From contig OY760134.1 in assembly GCA_963663145.1 (NCBI GenBank), forward strand, positions 744,001 to 808,000: 64,000 nucleotides of DNA. Reading direction: 5' to 3'. The position numbers and the translations under genes are program-made. The notes beneath the pieces were generated by a model, which saw only the letters and a program-made list of their open reading frames with translations, had not been told where the DNA came from and searched no databases. The first letter of the stretch is position 1; each line of letters begins with the position of its first letter. Of this stretch, positions 1 through 8,353 are shown piece by piece. The DNA is from Azotimanducus sp963663145 (GTDB taxonomy: Bacteria > Pseudomonadota > Gammaproteobacteria > Pseudomonadales > Azotimanducaceae).

Positions 1-209
1 GCGCGCAGAATCTCGGCGGCCAGTTTGAGGGTTCCTTGGGTGAGGGTCACGCTACCCCGGTAGGTGATTTCTCCCGTGTTCTCGTCAAGACTTGCGCTAT
101 CGCCTTTGATCACGATTTCTTGGAGCTTGTCCTCTTCCAAGGCGAGACTGCCGCTTGACATCAGGGCCAGCATCAACGGCAAGCAAATACCGATGCTCGC
201 AAACTTCAC
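1..209 (-). CDS. lptA: LptA, lipopolysaccharide transport periplasmic protein (5' part only)
   Basis: This is the first 69 codons of an OstA/LptA-type protein, which bridges the periplasm and carries lipopolysaccharide from LptBFGC to the outer membrane. The visible part has a signal peptide (hydrophobic core LPLMLALMSSGSLA) followed by a beta-jellyroll start typical of the family (EIVIKGDSASLDENTG, then ITYRGSVTLTQGTLKLAA). The start is GTG and overlaps the TGA of lptC as GTGA, so the two are translationally coupled. The gene runs off the left edge of the window. The identification rests on the opening sequence plus its position directly after lptC. Confidence 0.85.
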   Translation of the reverse strand, partial: MKFASIGICLPLMLALMSSGSLALEEDKLQEIVIKGDSASLDENTGEITYRGSVTLTQGTLKLAAEILR

Positions 210-796
210 TGAAGAGCCTCTTCCGGTTGAATTCTCGTGTGCACTCGCTCATCCTGGGTCGCGCCGAGCAAGAGTATCTGTTCCTCAAGGTTGAGCGCAA
301 GGTTGGCGGCGCTGGTATCGACTGAGTCTGAACGCACCTGCACGCTATTGGGCGCCGAGACGCTGCGTCCGTCCCGAGCAATCAACAGGGATTCAGTGAC
401 AAGCGCCACTTGCCTTTCGTGATTGCGGAGAACAGCGTCTACCTTCGCATAGAGCTCGATCTGCTCGCCGTCGGCAGTGGCTTGAAGCGAACCCTTTCCC
501 GCTTGCGCACGTAGGGTTGCTCCAGATGCGCTGTGCATCAATAAATGTGGAGACGCCACATCAAGCGATCCGTCGAGGTGGTACACGATTTGCGGTGATC
601 GCATTGACCAATTGGTTGTCCCGTCCTCAGCAAATGCGCGCAGGCGCGCCGTCATGATCCTGAGTTCAGGCAGTTCTTCCTCATCGAGTCGTTTGTCGGC
701 TTCTTGCTGAGGGACTGGCTTCGGTGCCGGCAAGAGCAAGAGCCCCAGCGATATTAGTAGGGCGGCGACAAGTATCCAGCTCAAGCCCGGTTTCAT
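206..796 (-). CDS. lptC: LptC, LPS export ABC transporter periplasmic component
   Basis: The 196-residue protein has one N-terminal membrane anchor (about residues 5-24, WILVAALLISLGLLLLPAP). A periplasmic jellyroll domain of the LptC family follows, including the WSMRSPQIVYHLDGSLDVASPHL segment where LptC proteins carry their first conserved strands. It links the inner-membrane LptBFG extractor to LptA. Its 5' end overlaps the kdsC stop by 4 bases (ATGA) and its 3' end overlaps lptA, the usual kdsC-lptC-lptA order of gammaproteobacteria. Length matches the family (about 190 residues). Confidence 0.9.
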   Translation of the reverse strand: MKPGLSWILVAALLISLGLLLLPAPKPVPQQEADKRLDEEELPELRIMTARLRAFAEDGTTNWSMRSPQIVYHLDGSLDVASPHLLMHSASGATLRAQAGKGSLQATADGEQIELYAKVDAVLRNHERQVALVTESLLIARDGRSVSAPNSVQVRSDSVDTSAANLALNLEEQILLLGATQDERVHTRIQPEEALQ

Positions 797-1356
797 CGTC
801 GGGTAAAAGACTCGACGATCGAATTGAAGCTGTCTTGCGCTGTCATGATCAATTGCGCGGCTTCGCGTACGCAGCCCCTTCCGCCACCAGCCTGGGTGAC
901 AAGGTCTGCCTGTTCCCGGACAAGAGGATGGGCATCTGCGGGTGCCAAGCTGAGACCCGCCGCTCGAAACAGCGCGAGATCAGGAATATCGTCTCCCATA
1001 GCGGCGATTTGGTGCGCTTCAAGCTTCAGTGTGTGCATGAGATCGCGCAAGACCGGGCCTTTGTGTTCGACTTTGGAATAGACATGGGCGATGCCAAGTT
1101 CTTTGGTTCTCCGATCAAGCGCCTCGGAACGCCTGCCGCTGATCACGGCGACCTCCACGCCGCTTTGCATAAGCATCTTGATAGCTTGGCCGTCTTGGGA
1201 ATTGAACGACAGCCCGAAGATTGAATCACCGCTCGCGCCATCTTGAGAATTCGCGTAGTACAGGCGTCCATCCGTGAGCACGCCGTCGCAATCGAGCGCC
1301 AAGAGGGCAACCTGTTTGGCGCGCTTGAGGATGCTTTCGGTTGCCTGAGGAGTCAT
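793..1356 (-). CDS. kdsC: KdsC, 3-deoxy-D-manno-octulosonate 8-phosphate phosphatase
   Basis: This HAD-superfamily phosphatase removes phosphate from KDO-8-P in the KDO branch of LPS synthesis. The catalytic DxD loop is DCDGVLTDG near the N terminus. Motif II is VISGR, and the acidic motif III region is GDDIPDL. I place the start at the ATG preceding TPQATESILKRA, 4 bases after the stop of the exchanger gene. The longer reading frame upstream would run into that gene. At about 187 residues it is family-sized. Enzyme and transport genes for LPS (kdsC, lptC, lptA) are overlapping and surely co-expressed. Confidence 0.92.
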   Translation of the reverse strand: MTPQATESILKRAKQVALLALDCDGVLTDGRLYYANSQDGASGDSIFGLSFNSQDGQAIKMLMQSGVEVAVISGRRSEALDRRTKELGIAHVYSKVEHKGPVLRDLMHTLKLEAHQIAAMGDDIPDLALFRAAGLSLAPADAHPLVREQADLVTQAGGGRGCVREAAQLIMTAQDSFNSIVESFTRR

Positions 1357-1360
1357 TGGT

Positions 1361-2320
1361 TTATGCGTGTACGACGAGCAGGCCCATGTAAGCGAGCCAG
1401 GCACCGAAGAGAAGCATTCCGGTGAAGCGCCCTATGGCATGCTTTGGGGAGGCGCTCGCAAAGAGATACATGGACAGCGTGAGAATCAACAGCATGCCGC
1501 CGTCGCGAAACAAGTCGAGTTGATCAAGGCGGGTTGGGGCGAGTAACCCGGGAATTGCCAGAACAAGCAGCAAATTGAGGATATTCGAACCGATGACGTT
1601 TCCAATCGCCACTTCGGCGTGATCCTTTAATGCGGCGCCTATGGTGACGGCAAGCTCGGGCAGGCTGGTGCCAATCGCAACGATGGTGAGGCCGATGAGA
1701 AAGGTTCTCACACCCAGCAGTTGCGCAAGTTCAGCCGCCCCAAAAATCAGCAGGTCGCACGCCACCTGCAGCACCACCAAGCCGACCAACGTCCAGAGAA
1801 TGCTCCTGCCGAGAGACATGGTCGAAAGTTGCTCGATTTCTTCGCTGATGGCGGTCTCCACGGTTTGCGGCATATAGTTCCGGTGCCGAGCGATGTACAG
1901 GAGAGACAAGGCGAACAAGCCGAGCAGCATCAGTGCATCGCCTCTCCCCACCCAAAGATTGGCGATGGCGATGAGTCCAACGACGGTGACGGCTAGCAGG
2001 AAAGGCAGCTCGATCTTTAGCACTCCACGACTGATCGAAAGCTGTTTGATCATTGCCGTGAGGCCCAACACAAGTCCGATGTTGGCGATGTTGGAACCGA
2101 TGGCATTACCTATGGCGAGTTCTGGTTGTGCCTTCATGGACGCGCGTATCGCCACCCAAATTTCGGGCGCGGACGTGCCTATGGCGATAATCGTGAGGCC
2201 GATCACGTACCTCGACACACCCAAGCGGTCGGCGGTTGCCACCCCTCCGGCGACAAAGCGTTCCGCCCCCCACACGACACCGATGATGCCGACAACAATG
2301 CTGGTGACGGCCCAGAGCAC
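1361..2320 (-). CDS. calcium/sodium exchanger family protein (YrbG-like)
   Basis: A member of the Ca/cation antiporter superfamily with about ten membrane segments. It contains the two inverted alpha-repeats, with AIGTSAPEIWVAI and GSNIANIGLVLGL in the first half and AIGTSLPELAVTI and GSNILNLLLVLAI in the second. The GTSxPE acidic residues bind the cation. The preferred start is GTG at 2320, because its first base is shared with the TAG stop of pcnB (TAGTG). The upstream in-frame extension lies wholly inside pcnB and looks non-membrane. In E. coli the related gene also sits just upstream of the kdsD/kdsC/lpt cluster. Here it lies directly before kdsC. Confidence 0.88.
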   Translation of the reverse strand: MLWAVTSIVVGIIGVVWGAERFVAGGVATADRLGVSRYVIGLTIIAIGTSAPEIWVAIRASMKAQPELAIGNAIGSNIANIGLVLGLTAMIKQLSISRGVLKIELPFLLAVTVVGLIAIANLWVGRGDALMLLGLFALSLLYIARHRNYMPQTVETAISEEIEQLSTMSLGRSILWTLVGLVVLQVACDLLIFGAAELAQLLGVRTFLIGLTIVAIGTSLPELAVTIGAALKDHAEVAIGNVIGSNILNLLLVLAIPGLLAPTRLDQLDLFRDGGMLLILTLSMYLFASASPKHAIGRFTGMLLFGAWLAYMGLLVVHA

Positions 2321-3615
2321 TATCCCGGTCTCACGCCATTGCGTCTTCCGCGATGGCGGTGTGCGGAAGATCTCGAAGGCTTTTGAACCTGCGAGCGCCT
2401 GGTTTTGAATTGCCGTGTCTGATTTTCGGGCGCATCCTGAAAATCTTGCCACCAGTCACGCACCGAGCTATCGGCGAATCCAACATCTGCCCGCAGCGAG
2501 AAGAGATCGTAACCGGCACGGAATCGCTCCAGTGCAAGCGTCTTCTGCGGCCGCTTGCAAGACTCGAGCCTCGATTGCAACGCCCACACCTCGCGAGCGA
2601 AATGGCTGGCGTGGCGCGGAACCGTCATGGTCCGGGCCAAGCTCGCAAAGGCGGCTTGGCTTGCCTCGAGGTGACGAGCTTCGAACCCAAGGTCTTCCTC
2701 CAAGCTGTCAAATGCCCTTTGGTATTCGCCAAAGTAGAGAACGCTCAAGACGAATGGAAAGGTGACTGGACGATCTTCGCGTACGCGAAGATCGGTATTG
2801 CCCAGCGCCCTACGGATCAGGGATGCGTCTTGCGGCACCTTGGTTGGAAACAGATGTGGGGTGATGCCAAAATCCTCGGCAAGGTCCCAACTGACCTCTG
2901 CGTGACCGTTCATGAAGAGTTTCACGCATTCATCGTAGTTGCGCCGTGCACTGATCTTCTCAATCATGTCGCGATGATGGCGAAGGGCTTGGGCGGTTTC
3001 TCGCTCGATCCGCAATCGGAGCTTCGCGGCGATTCGTATCGCGCGAAGAATCCTCACCGGATCTTCAATGAGGCGCCGCGACGGGTCGCCGATCAAGCGC
3101 AGTGATTTTTGCTTGAGGTCCGCGTAGCCATCGCAAAAGTCGACCAACTCGCCGTTGCGCGGGTTGTAATAGAAGGCGTTGATGGTGAAGTCCCGGCGCA
3201 GCGCATCTTCATGTTGGCTGCCCCAAGCATTGTCGCGGAGAATCAGACCATCGGTGGAGACGACCCGTGCCTGTCCGCGCAGGTCCTCGCGGGAAGAAGC
3301 GACTCTAGCGCAGTCGTTTTCTTCCGAGGTGCGGTAGGTAGAGACCTCCGTGACGTGTCTGCCGTGATGGACGTGTACGATCCGAAAGCGGCGGCCCACG
3401 ACGCGCGCTCGCGGAAATATCGCGCAGATCTCTTCCGGCAGGGCATCAGTGGCGACGTCGAAATCCTTCGGCTGGCGTTCGAGCAAAAGGTCGCGCACGG
3501 CGCCGCCCACCACCCATGCGTCGAAGCCCGCACTGCGCAACTTGTCGAGCACGCTTTTGGCGCGCCGGTCGATTCGTGCTGGGTTGATTCCGCAGTTGGA
3601 AATGGATTGTCGCAT
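2320..3615 (-). CDS. pcnB: PcnB, poly(A) polymerase I
   Basis: A class II nucleotidyltransferase that adds 3' poly(A) tails to RNA. The nucleotidyltransferase head is obvious: VVGGAVRDLLL followed by the catalytic pair DFDVATDA. Next come RRDFTINAFYYNP and the helical RNA-binding neck (GDPSRRLIEDPVRILRAIR). The basic, low-complexity C terminus (RSQVQKPSRSSAHRHRGRR) is typical of bacterial PcnB and separates it from CCA-adding enzymes. I take ATG at 3615 rather than the TTG three codons upstream; neither has a strong ribosome site. dksA-gluQ-pcnB is a conserved gammaproteobacterial order. Here the gene after pcnB is the exchanger, not folK. Confidence 0.92.
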   Translation of the reverse strand: MRQSISNCGINPARIDRRAKSVLDKLRSAGFDAWVVGGAVRDLLLERQPKDFDVATDALPEEICAIFPRARVVGRRFRIVHVHHGRHVTEVSTYRTSEENDCARVASSREDLRGQARVVSTDGLILRDNAWGSQHEDALRRDFTINAFYYNPRNGELVDFCDGYADLKQKSLRLIGDPSRRLIEDPVRILRAIRIAAKLRLRIERETAQALRHHRDMIEKISARRNYDECVKLFMNGHAEVSWDLAEDFGITPHLFPTKVPQDASLIRRALGNTDLRVREDRPVTFPFVLSVLYFGEYQRAFDSLEEDLGFEARHLEASQAAFASLARTMTVPRHASHFAREVWALQSRLESCKRPQKTLALERFRAGYDLFSLRADVGFADSSVRDWWQDFQDAPENQTRQFKTRRSQVQKPSRSSAHRHRGRRNGVRPG

Positions 3616-3689
3616 GGGGTTCAAAGGAGGCGCTGAACTGGCGGAGCCTTTCTCAAAACTCCTTAAAATTGAACAAACGCCACACTATA

Positions 3690-4640
3690 TCAAAGGCAAA
3701 GGAAGTCAGACCGTGCTGGCAGAGCGGGCACCTGGTCGATACGAAAACGCTTGCGCGCCCAGTCAAGCAGTGAGCTCGGCGAGTGGCCATGCAAGCTTGG
3801 GGTCTGCATTCCCAAGAGTTCCAGGCACCAGGCGAGGTTACACTTCACCTGATCGTCGCAAAGCGCTTCAACCGGCGTCGTGGCAAGATTCTTGCTCGCT
3901 TTGCGCATCTGCCCATCCAAGACTAGGGGAATATGCGCGAAACTCGGCAGCCTGTTCCCCAGCGCCTCTGCCAAGGCGATCTGCCGCGGCGTGCTCTTGA
4001 TCAGGTCGGCACCGCGAACAACGCGGGTGACGCCCATATCCGCATCGTCCACGACCGTGGCCAAGTGATAGGCGGTTACCGAGTCCCGACGATACACCAC
4101 AAAATCCCCGCATATCGTTGATAAGTGTTGTTGATGGTCTCCCTGTATCTCGTCCCGGAACTTGATCGTGGTGGAAGGCGCGATGAAACGTGTGCTTTGA
4201 TATGGGCCGGGAGGAATTTCGGCGTTTCGACAATTGCCGGGATAGATGCTATGGCCGATCAAGCTCTTTCTTGAACACTTGCATTCAAATACCCGTCCCC
4301 TTTTGCGTAGCGTTTCGAGCGCCCTCTGGTAAAGCGGGCCGCGCTGGCTCTGCCATACGCATGGCGCGTCGCTCTGAAGGCCATGACGTTCCAGACAGGC
4401 GAGAATGTCTAGGGCTGCTTGGCGCTTACTACGATGTGGATCAAGATCATCCATGCGCAACAGCCAATGGCCTTGGCAGGACTTGACATCAAGGTAACTG
4501 GCGACCGCGGCGAGCAGCGAACCGAAGTGCAGCGGCCCGCTCGGCGTGGGCGCGAATCGTCCGATTGCACCTGCTTGGATTGAAGCTACCCCGAGAGTTG
4601 GCGCTCTTTCATTTCGTCGATGGTTTTGCAGTCTACGCAT
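3690..4640 (-). CDS. gluQ: GluQ, glutamyl-Q tRNA(Asp) synthetase
   Basis: A truncated GluRS paralogue that glutamylates the queuosine base of tRNA-Asp. It has the class I HIGH-like signature GRFAPTPSGPLHFGSL near residue 28 and a KMSKS-like loop (RKASKN). The zinc-binding cysteines lie in the insert ECKCSRKS...YPGNC. At 316 residues it lacks the anticodon-binding domain of true GluRS. The only in-frame ATG upstream of the Rossmann core lies 55 bases inside dksA, so the true start may be a non-ATG codon further in. It follows dksA on the same strand, as in E. coli. Confidence 0.9.
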   Translation of the reverse strand: MRRLQNHRRNERAPTLGVASIQAGAIGRFAPTPSGPLHFGSLLAAVASYLDVKSCQGHWLLRMDDLDPHRSKRQAALDILACLERHGLQSDAPCVWQSQRGPLYQRALETLRKRGRVFECKCSRKSLIGHSIYPGNCRNAEIPPGPYQSTRFIAPSTTIKFRDEIQGDHQQHLSTICGDFVVYRRDSVTAYHLATVVDDADMGVTRVVRGADLIKSTPRQIALAEALGNRLPSFAHIPLVLDGQMRKASKNLATTPVEALCDDQVKCNLAWCLELLGMQTPSLHGHSPSSLLDWARKRFRIDQVPALPARSDFLCL

Positions 4641-5032
4641 TGACTCGCCGTGGGCCGGGCTTCGAGCCTTCTGATACCGATTTCGACGCCGCAGGTTTCG
4701 CAGTAGCCGTAGTCGCCTTGATCAAGCCGATCAACCGTCGAGTCGATTTTGCGAATGAGCTTGCGCTCACGATCGCGGGTACGCAGTTCGAGACTGAATT
4801 CTTCCTCTTGCGTGGCCCTATCCGCCGGGTCGGGAAACTGGTTGGCACCAACTTTCATATGGTCCACCGTGCGGTCCACCTCCTCCATGAGTTGCTGCCT
4901 CCAAGCGAGCAAGATTTCACGAAAGTGCTGCATCTGCCTATTGCTCATATAGGGTTCGCTCTTGCGCGGCTGGTAGGGCTGAAAGGTCTTAAAGACCGAA
5001 TCCAATTTGGGGTGCTCAATCATGGCGTTCAC
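4586..5032 (-). CDS. dksA: DksA, RNA polymerase-binding transcription factor
   Basis: Binds the secondary channel of RNA polymerase and, with ppGpp, adjusts rRNA and amino-acid promoters. The coiled-coil tip DPADRATQEEEF is intact with its aspartates. The C-terminal four-cysteine zinc finger (CETCGVEIGIRRLEARPT then CVDC) is complete. Its 148 residues match the family. A DksA-dependent regulator is relevant here because the window also holds unusually organised rRNA promoters. Confidence 0.95.
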   Translation of the reverse strand: MNAMIEHPKLDSVFKTFQPYQPRKSEPYMSNRQMQHFREILLAWRQQLMEEVDRTVDHMKVGANQFPDPADRATQEEEFSLELRTRDRERKLIRKIDSTVDRLDQGDYGYCETCGVEIGIRRLEARPTASQCVDCKTIDEMKERQLSG

Positions 5033-5136
5033 GCTTTCATGTCTCGGAAGGGCAGGTCAGCCGGGGGTTGTGCCAATTGAAAGGGGGATGCAAAGTACCA
5101 GAACTCGGCTGCTTTGGCTACACGTCGGGACACAAG

Positions 5137-6120
5137 TTACCAAGACGCGCCGTTCCGAAGTGCGGTGTAGCCACTCGGCTCTTGAAGCCGAGCGCCGTAG
5201 ACACTGACGATATTGGCGGCCGCCAAGTTACCGAATTTGGCCGCGCGCTCCCGCTCGATCCCTTGTGAATAGGCGTACAGAACCGCGCCGGCATACATGT
5301 CGCCCGCACCCGTGGTGTCTACGGCTTGGGTTGGGGGCACACCCAACTCAATGCGCGAGCCATCGTGCACATACAGACTACCGCGCGCGCCCAGGGTGAT
5401 GTGCAGATGCTCCGCGATTTGACTCAGTTGGGCGCTGGCAACCTCGAGCTTGTCCGTACCCGCCCATAGCAGCGCTTCTTGTAAATTGCAGAAAAGGTGA
5501 GTTACCCCCTGGGCGAGGAAACGTTCTAGTGGCGCGCGAAAATGTTCGATCATGCTGCTGTCGGAGAGCGACAGTGCGGTTTCCAACCCGGACTTCCTCG
5601 CCAATTCGAGCGCGCGTGCGCACGTCTCGGTCGATACGGGGCTGCTCGCCATATAGCCCTCCAGGTAGAGGACATTGGCCGCTGCCAGCAGTTCGGCGTC
5701 CACATCCGCTTCACGAAGGTTGGTGGAAACACCGAGATAGGTCAGCATGGTGCGTTCCGCGTCAGGCGTGATCAGCACAAGACATTGACCGCTGATGCCT
5801 TCATCCGAGTCCGTAACCGGCTTGACGGCAACGCCGTAGCGGCGCAAATCTTGTATGAACCAATCGCCCACATCGTCGGATGCGACTCGCCCGCAAAAGT
5901 GCACCTCACCTCCAAACCCGGCGTAAGCGGCGGCAGAATTTGCGGCCGAACCGCCACCTGAGCGGCGCAAAGGCGTGGCAAATGCCGACCGATAGGCCGC
6001 GAGCCGGGACTCTTCAATAAGTTGCATATGTCCCTTGGGCAGCCCATGCGCATCGAGTGTCGAATCCTCGACTTGAATCTCATCGTCAACGAGGGCATTG
6101 CCTATAGCGAATAGCCTCAC
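5137..6120 (-). CDS. PfkB-family carbohydrate/nucleoside kinase
   Basis: A ribokinase-fold kinase of 327 residues. The N-terminal glycine motif is RRSGGGSAANSAAAYAGFG, and the C-terminal PfkB signature with the catalytic Asp is VDTTGAGDMYAGAVLYAY. Proteins of this build next to hemL in proteobacteria are often annotated as adenosine kinase, but the substrate cannot be read from the sequence. The start is GTG, two bases after the hemL stop, so the two genes form one transcription unit. Confidence 0.85.
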   Translation of the reverse strand: MRLFAIGNALVDDEIQVEDSTLDAHGLPKGHMQLIEESRLAAYRSAFATPLRRSGGGSAANSAAAYAGFGGEVHFCGRVASDDVGDWFIQDLRRYGVAVKPVTDSDEGISGQCLVLITPDAERTMLTYLGVSTNLREADVDAELLAAANVLYLEGYMASSPVSTETCARALELARKSGLETALSLSDSSMIEHFRAPLERFLAQGVTHLFCNLQEALLWAGTDKLEVASAQLSQIAEHLHITLGARGSLYVHDGSRIELGVPPTQAVDTTGAGDMYAGAVLYAYSQGIERERAAKFGNLAAANIVSVYGARLQEPSGYTALRNGASW

Positions 6121-6122
6121 GC

Positions 6123-7415
6123 TCAGTTCACCTCTGCAAAGCTTTCCGAAGCCGCATCCAATGTTTTGGAAATTTCCTCGTCGCCATGCGCAGCAGACAC
6201 GAATATGGTTTCGAACGCCGAAGGTGCGAGATATATACCGCGCTTAAGCATGGCATGAAAGAACTTGCCATAGATGGCGGAATTCGCGGAGGCTACTTGT
6301 TCGTAGCTCCTCACAGGTGTGTTGCAGCCGAAAAACAGTCCGATCATTCCGCATAGGTGGTTCACTTCGAGTGCCACGCCTTGGATGCGTGCAGTCTCGC
6401 GTAGTCCTTCGGCAAGGAGTTGGGTTGTCTTGGCGAGATGCTCGTAGAATTCAGCTTGCTCGACCCGAGCCAAAACGGAAAGCCCGGCGGCCACGGCAAT
6501 CGGATTTCCCGACAGCGTGCCGGCTTGATAGACGGGGCCTTGCGGGGCGATGCGTTCCATAATGTCGCGACGACCGCCAAACGCCCCGATTGGAAGTCCG
6601 CCACCGATAATCTTGCCGAGCGTGATCATGTCTGGGGTGATCCCGTAATGGCTCGTCGCTCCGCCAAGCGCGACCCGAAAACCGCTCATGACCTCATCGA
6701 AAATGAGTAGCGCCCCAGAATCTCGCGTGAGATGTCGAAGCCGCGAGAGAAATTCGTGTTCTGCTGGGATGCATCCCATGTTGCCGGCGACCGGTTCGAG
6801 AATGGCCGCGGCAATGCGGTCGCCATAAGCCGCAAAGGCCTCATCGACTTCTTCAAGGCTGTTGTAGGACAGGTTCATGGTGTCTTTCACGACACCTTCC
6901 GGCACGCCGGGAGACCCGGGAATGCCAAGCGTCAACACGCCTGACCCGGCTCCGAGAAGCAGCGAATCGACGTGTCCGTGGTAACAGCCCCTGAACTTGA
7001 CGATCAAATCGCGCCCGGTGAATCCGCGCGCCAGCCTGAGCGCACTCATGGTGGCCTCGGTGCCCGAATTGACAAGACGAACCGCTTCCATGCCAGGCAC
7101 ATGCATGACGAGCCGACTTGCCAATTCGGTTTCAGCCAGCGTGGGTGCGCCGAAACCGATCGAACGATCAGCCTGTGCCTTGACCGCACCGCTCACCTCC
7201 GGTGCCGAATGTCCCAGAATCATGCATCCCCAAGAGCCTACGTAATCAACATAGGCGTTGCCATCGACATCGGTGACATAGGCACCCTGACCGCTTTGCA
7301 AATACACAGGGTCGCCTCCCACGCCCTGAAAGGCTCGAACGGGTGAATTGACCCCACCCGGAATAAACTGCTTCGCCTTGGCGAATGCCTGAGCGGAAAG
7401 ATGACGATCGGACAT
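6123..7415 (-). CDS. hemL: HemL, glutamate-1-semialdehyde 2,1-aminomutase
   Basis: A class III PLP aminotransferase-fold enzyme that converts glutamate-1-semialdehyde to 5-aminolevulinate, the first committed tetrapyrrole step of the C5 pathway. Diagnostic segments are FIPGGVNSPVRAF at the N terminus, the cofactor aspartate in LLIFDEVMSGFR, and the PLP lysine in TLGKIIGGGLPIGAFGG. At 430 residues it is full length. The next gene upstream on the same strand encodes HemJ, so two haem-synthesis steps are neighbours. Confidence 0.95.
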   Translation of the reverse strand: MSDRHLSAQAFAKAKQFIPGGVNSPVRAFQGVGGDPVYLQSGQGAYVTDVDGNAYVDYVGSWGCMILGHSAPEVSGAVKAQADRSIGFGAPTLAETELASRLVMHVPGMEAVRLVNSGTEATMSALRLARGFTGRDLIVKFRGCYHGHVDSLLLGAGSGVLTLGIPGSPGVPEGVVKDTMNLSYNSLEEVDEAFAAYGDRIAAAILEPVAGNMGCIPAEHEFLSRLRHLTRDSGALLIFDEVMSGFRVALGGATSHYGITPDMITLGKIIGGGLPIGAFGGRRDIMERIAPQGPVYQAGTLSGNPIAVAAGLSVLARVEQAEFYEHLAKTTQLLAEGLRETARIQGVALEVNHLCGMIGLFFGCNTPVRSYEQVASANSAIYGKFFHAMLKRGIYLAPSAFETIFVSAAHGDEEISKTLDAASESFAEVN

Positions 7416-7423
7416 GGGGAGCG

Positions 7424-7876
7424 CTACAAGGGACGAACGATTGTGCAGACTAGCACCAGCAGCAGGATCACGGTGGGGACTTCATTCATCTTGCGGAACA
7501 TTCTTGACGGGTGAGGATTGACGCCGACTGCGAATTTCTTAGCCATGAAGTTGCACCAAGCGTGGAATCCGATCAATAGTGCCACAAGGGCGAGTTTGGC
7601 AAGAAACCAACCTTGCGCAAGATAGACGCTAGGGTTCAGCATGAGGAAGAGCGTTCCAAACCCTATTGCGGCAATCGCGGCGGGCAGCATGATGACTTTC
7701 AACAACCGCTGCTCCATCACTACGAATCGCTCACGCGAGATTTGGTCTTCAGCGTCGGCGTGATACACGAATAGGCGCGGCAGATAAAAGAGCCCGGCGA
7801 ACCAAGCGATTACGCCGAACAGATGAAATACCTTTAGCCAGACCACCTTTGAGCGACGCGTTGCGAGGAGTGCCAA
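7424..7876 (-). CDS. hemJ: HemJ, protoporphyrinogen IX oxidase (membrane type)
   Basis: A small integral membrane protein (150 residues, four predicted helices) of the HemJ/UPF0093 family, which oxidises protoporphyrinogen IX where HemY/HemG are absent. Conserved family features visible are KVFHLFGVIAWFAGLFYLPRLFVYH near the N terminus (with the functional His) and the MNEVPT motif near the C terminus. The start is probably TTG, since a stop lies just upstream in frame. It is placed 8 bases before hemL and shares its strand. Confidence 0.9.
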   Translation of the reverse strand: MALLATRRSKVVWLKVFHLFGVIAWFAGLFYLPRLFVYHADAEDQISRERFVVMEQRLLKVIMLPAAIAAIGFGTLFLMLNPSVYLAQGWFLAKLALVALLIGFHAWCNFMAKKFAVGVNPHPSRMFRKMNEVPTVILLLVLVCTIVRPL

Positions 7877-7964
7877 TCGAATTCATTATTATTCCATGTT
7901 CCGTCTATCGGGCGTTTGATACACTCATCACAAGCACCGGCATCGATCAACAAGTCCGACATCC

Positions 7965-8300
7965 GTGAACGCACCGCAAATCCAATTGACTTCGCGCGCC
8001 GCCACCAAGGTGCGAGAGCTCAGAGACCTTGAAGGCAACCAACGCCTCAAATTGCGGGTGTTCGTGACTGGCGGGGGCTGCTCCGGGTTTTCGTATGGTT
8101 TCACTTTCGATGAGCAAATTGAGCAGGATGATGCCGTGGTCGAGAAGAGTGAAGTGCAAATGCTCGTGGATTCGCTCAGCTATCAATACCTTTCCGGCTC
8201 GAGAATCGACTACTTGGTGGATCTGCAAGGGTCGAGATTTGTCGTCGAGAACCCCAACGCCGAGACCACTTGCGGTTGCGGAAACTCCTTCTCCATGTAG
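7965..8300 (+). CDS. erpA: ErpA, iron-sulfur cluster insertion protein
   Basis: An A-type carrier of the HesB/IscA family that delivers Fe-S clusters to apo-targets. The three cluster-ligand cysteines are present in VTGGGCSGFSYGF and ETTCGCGNSF. The size (111 residues) and opening segment QIQLTSRAATKVREL are characteristic. The start is GTG. It is transcribed away from hemJ/hemL from a short shared intergenic region. The best-known ErpA clients are isoprenoid-pathway Fe-S enzymes; that is family knowledge only. Confidence 0.92.
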   Translation: MNAPQIQLTSRAATKVRELRDLEGNQRLKLRVFVTGGGCSGFSYGFTFDEQIEQDDAVVEKSEVQMLVDSLSYQYLSGSRIDYLVDLQGSRFVVENPNAETTCGCGNSFSM

Positions 8301-8353
8301 AGTCGAAGCAGGCCATTGAATTTTTGAGCACCTGCGACAGCAGCTAACCGCCG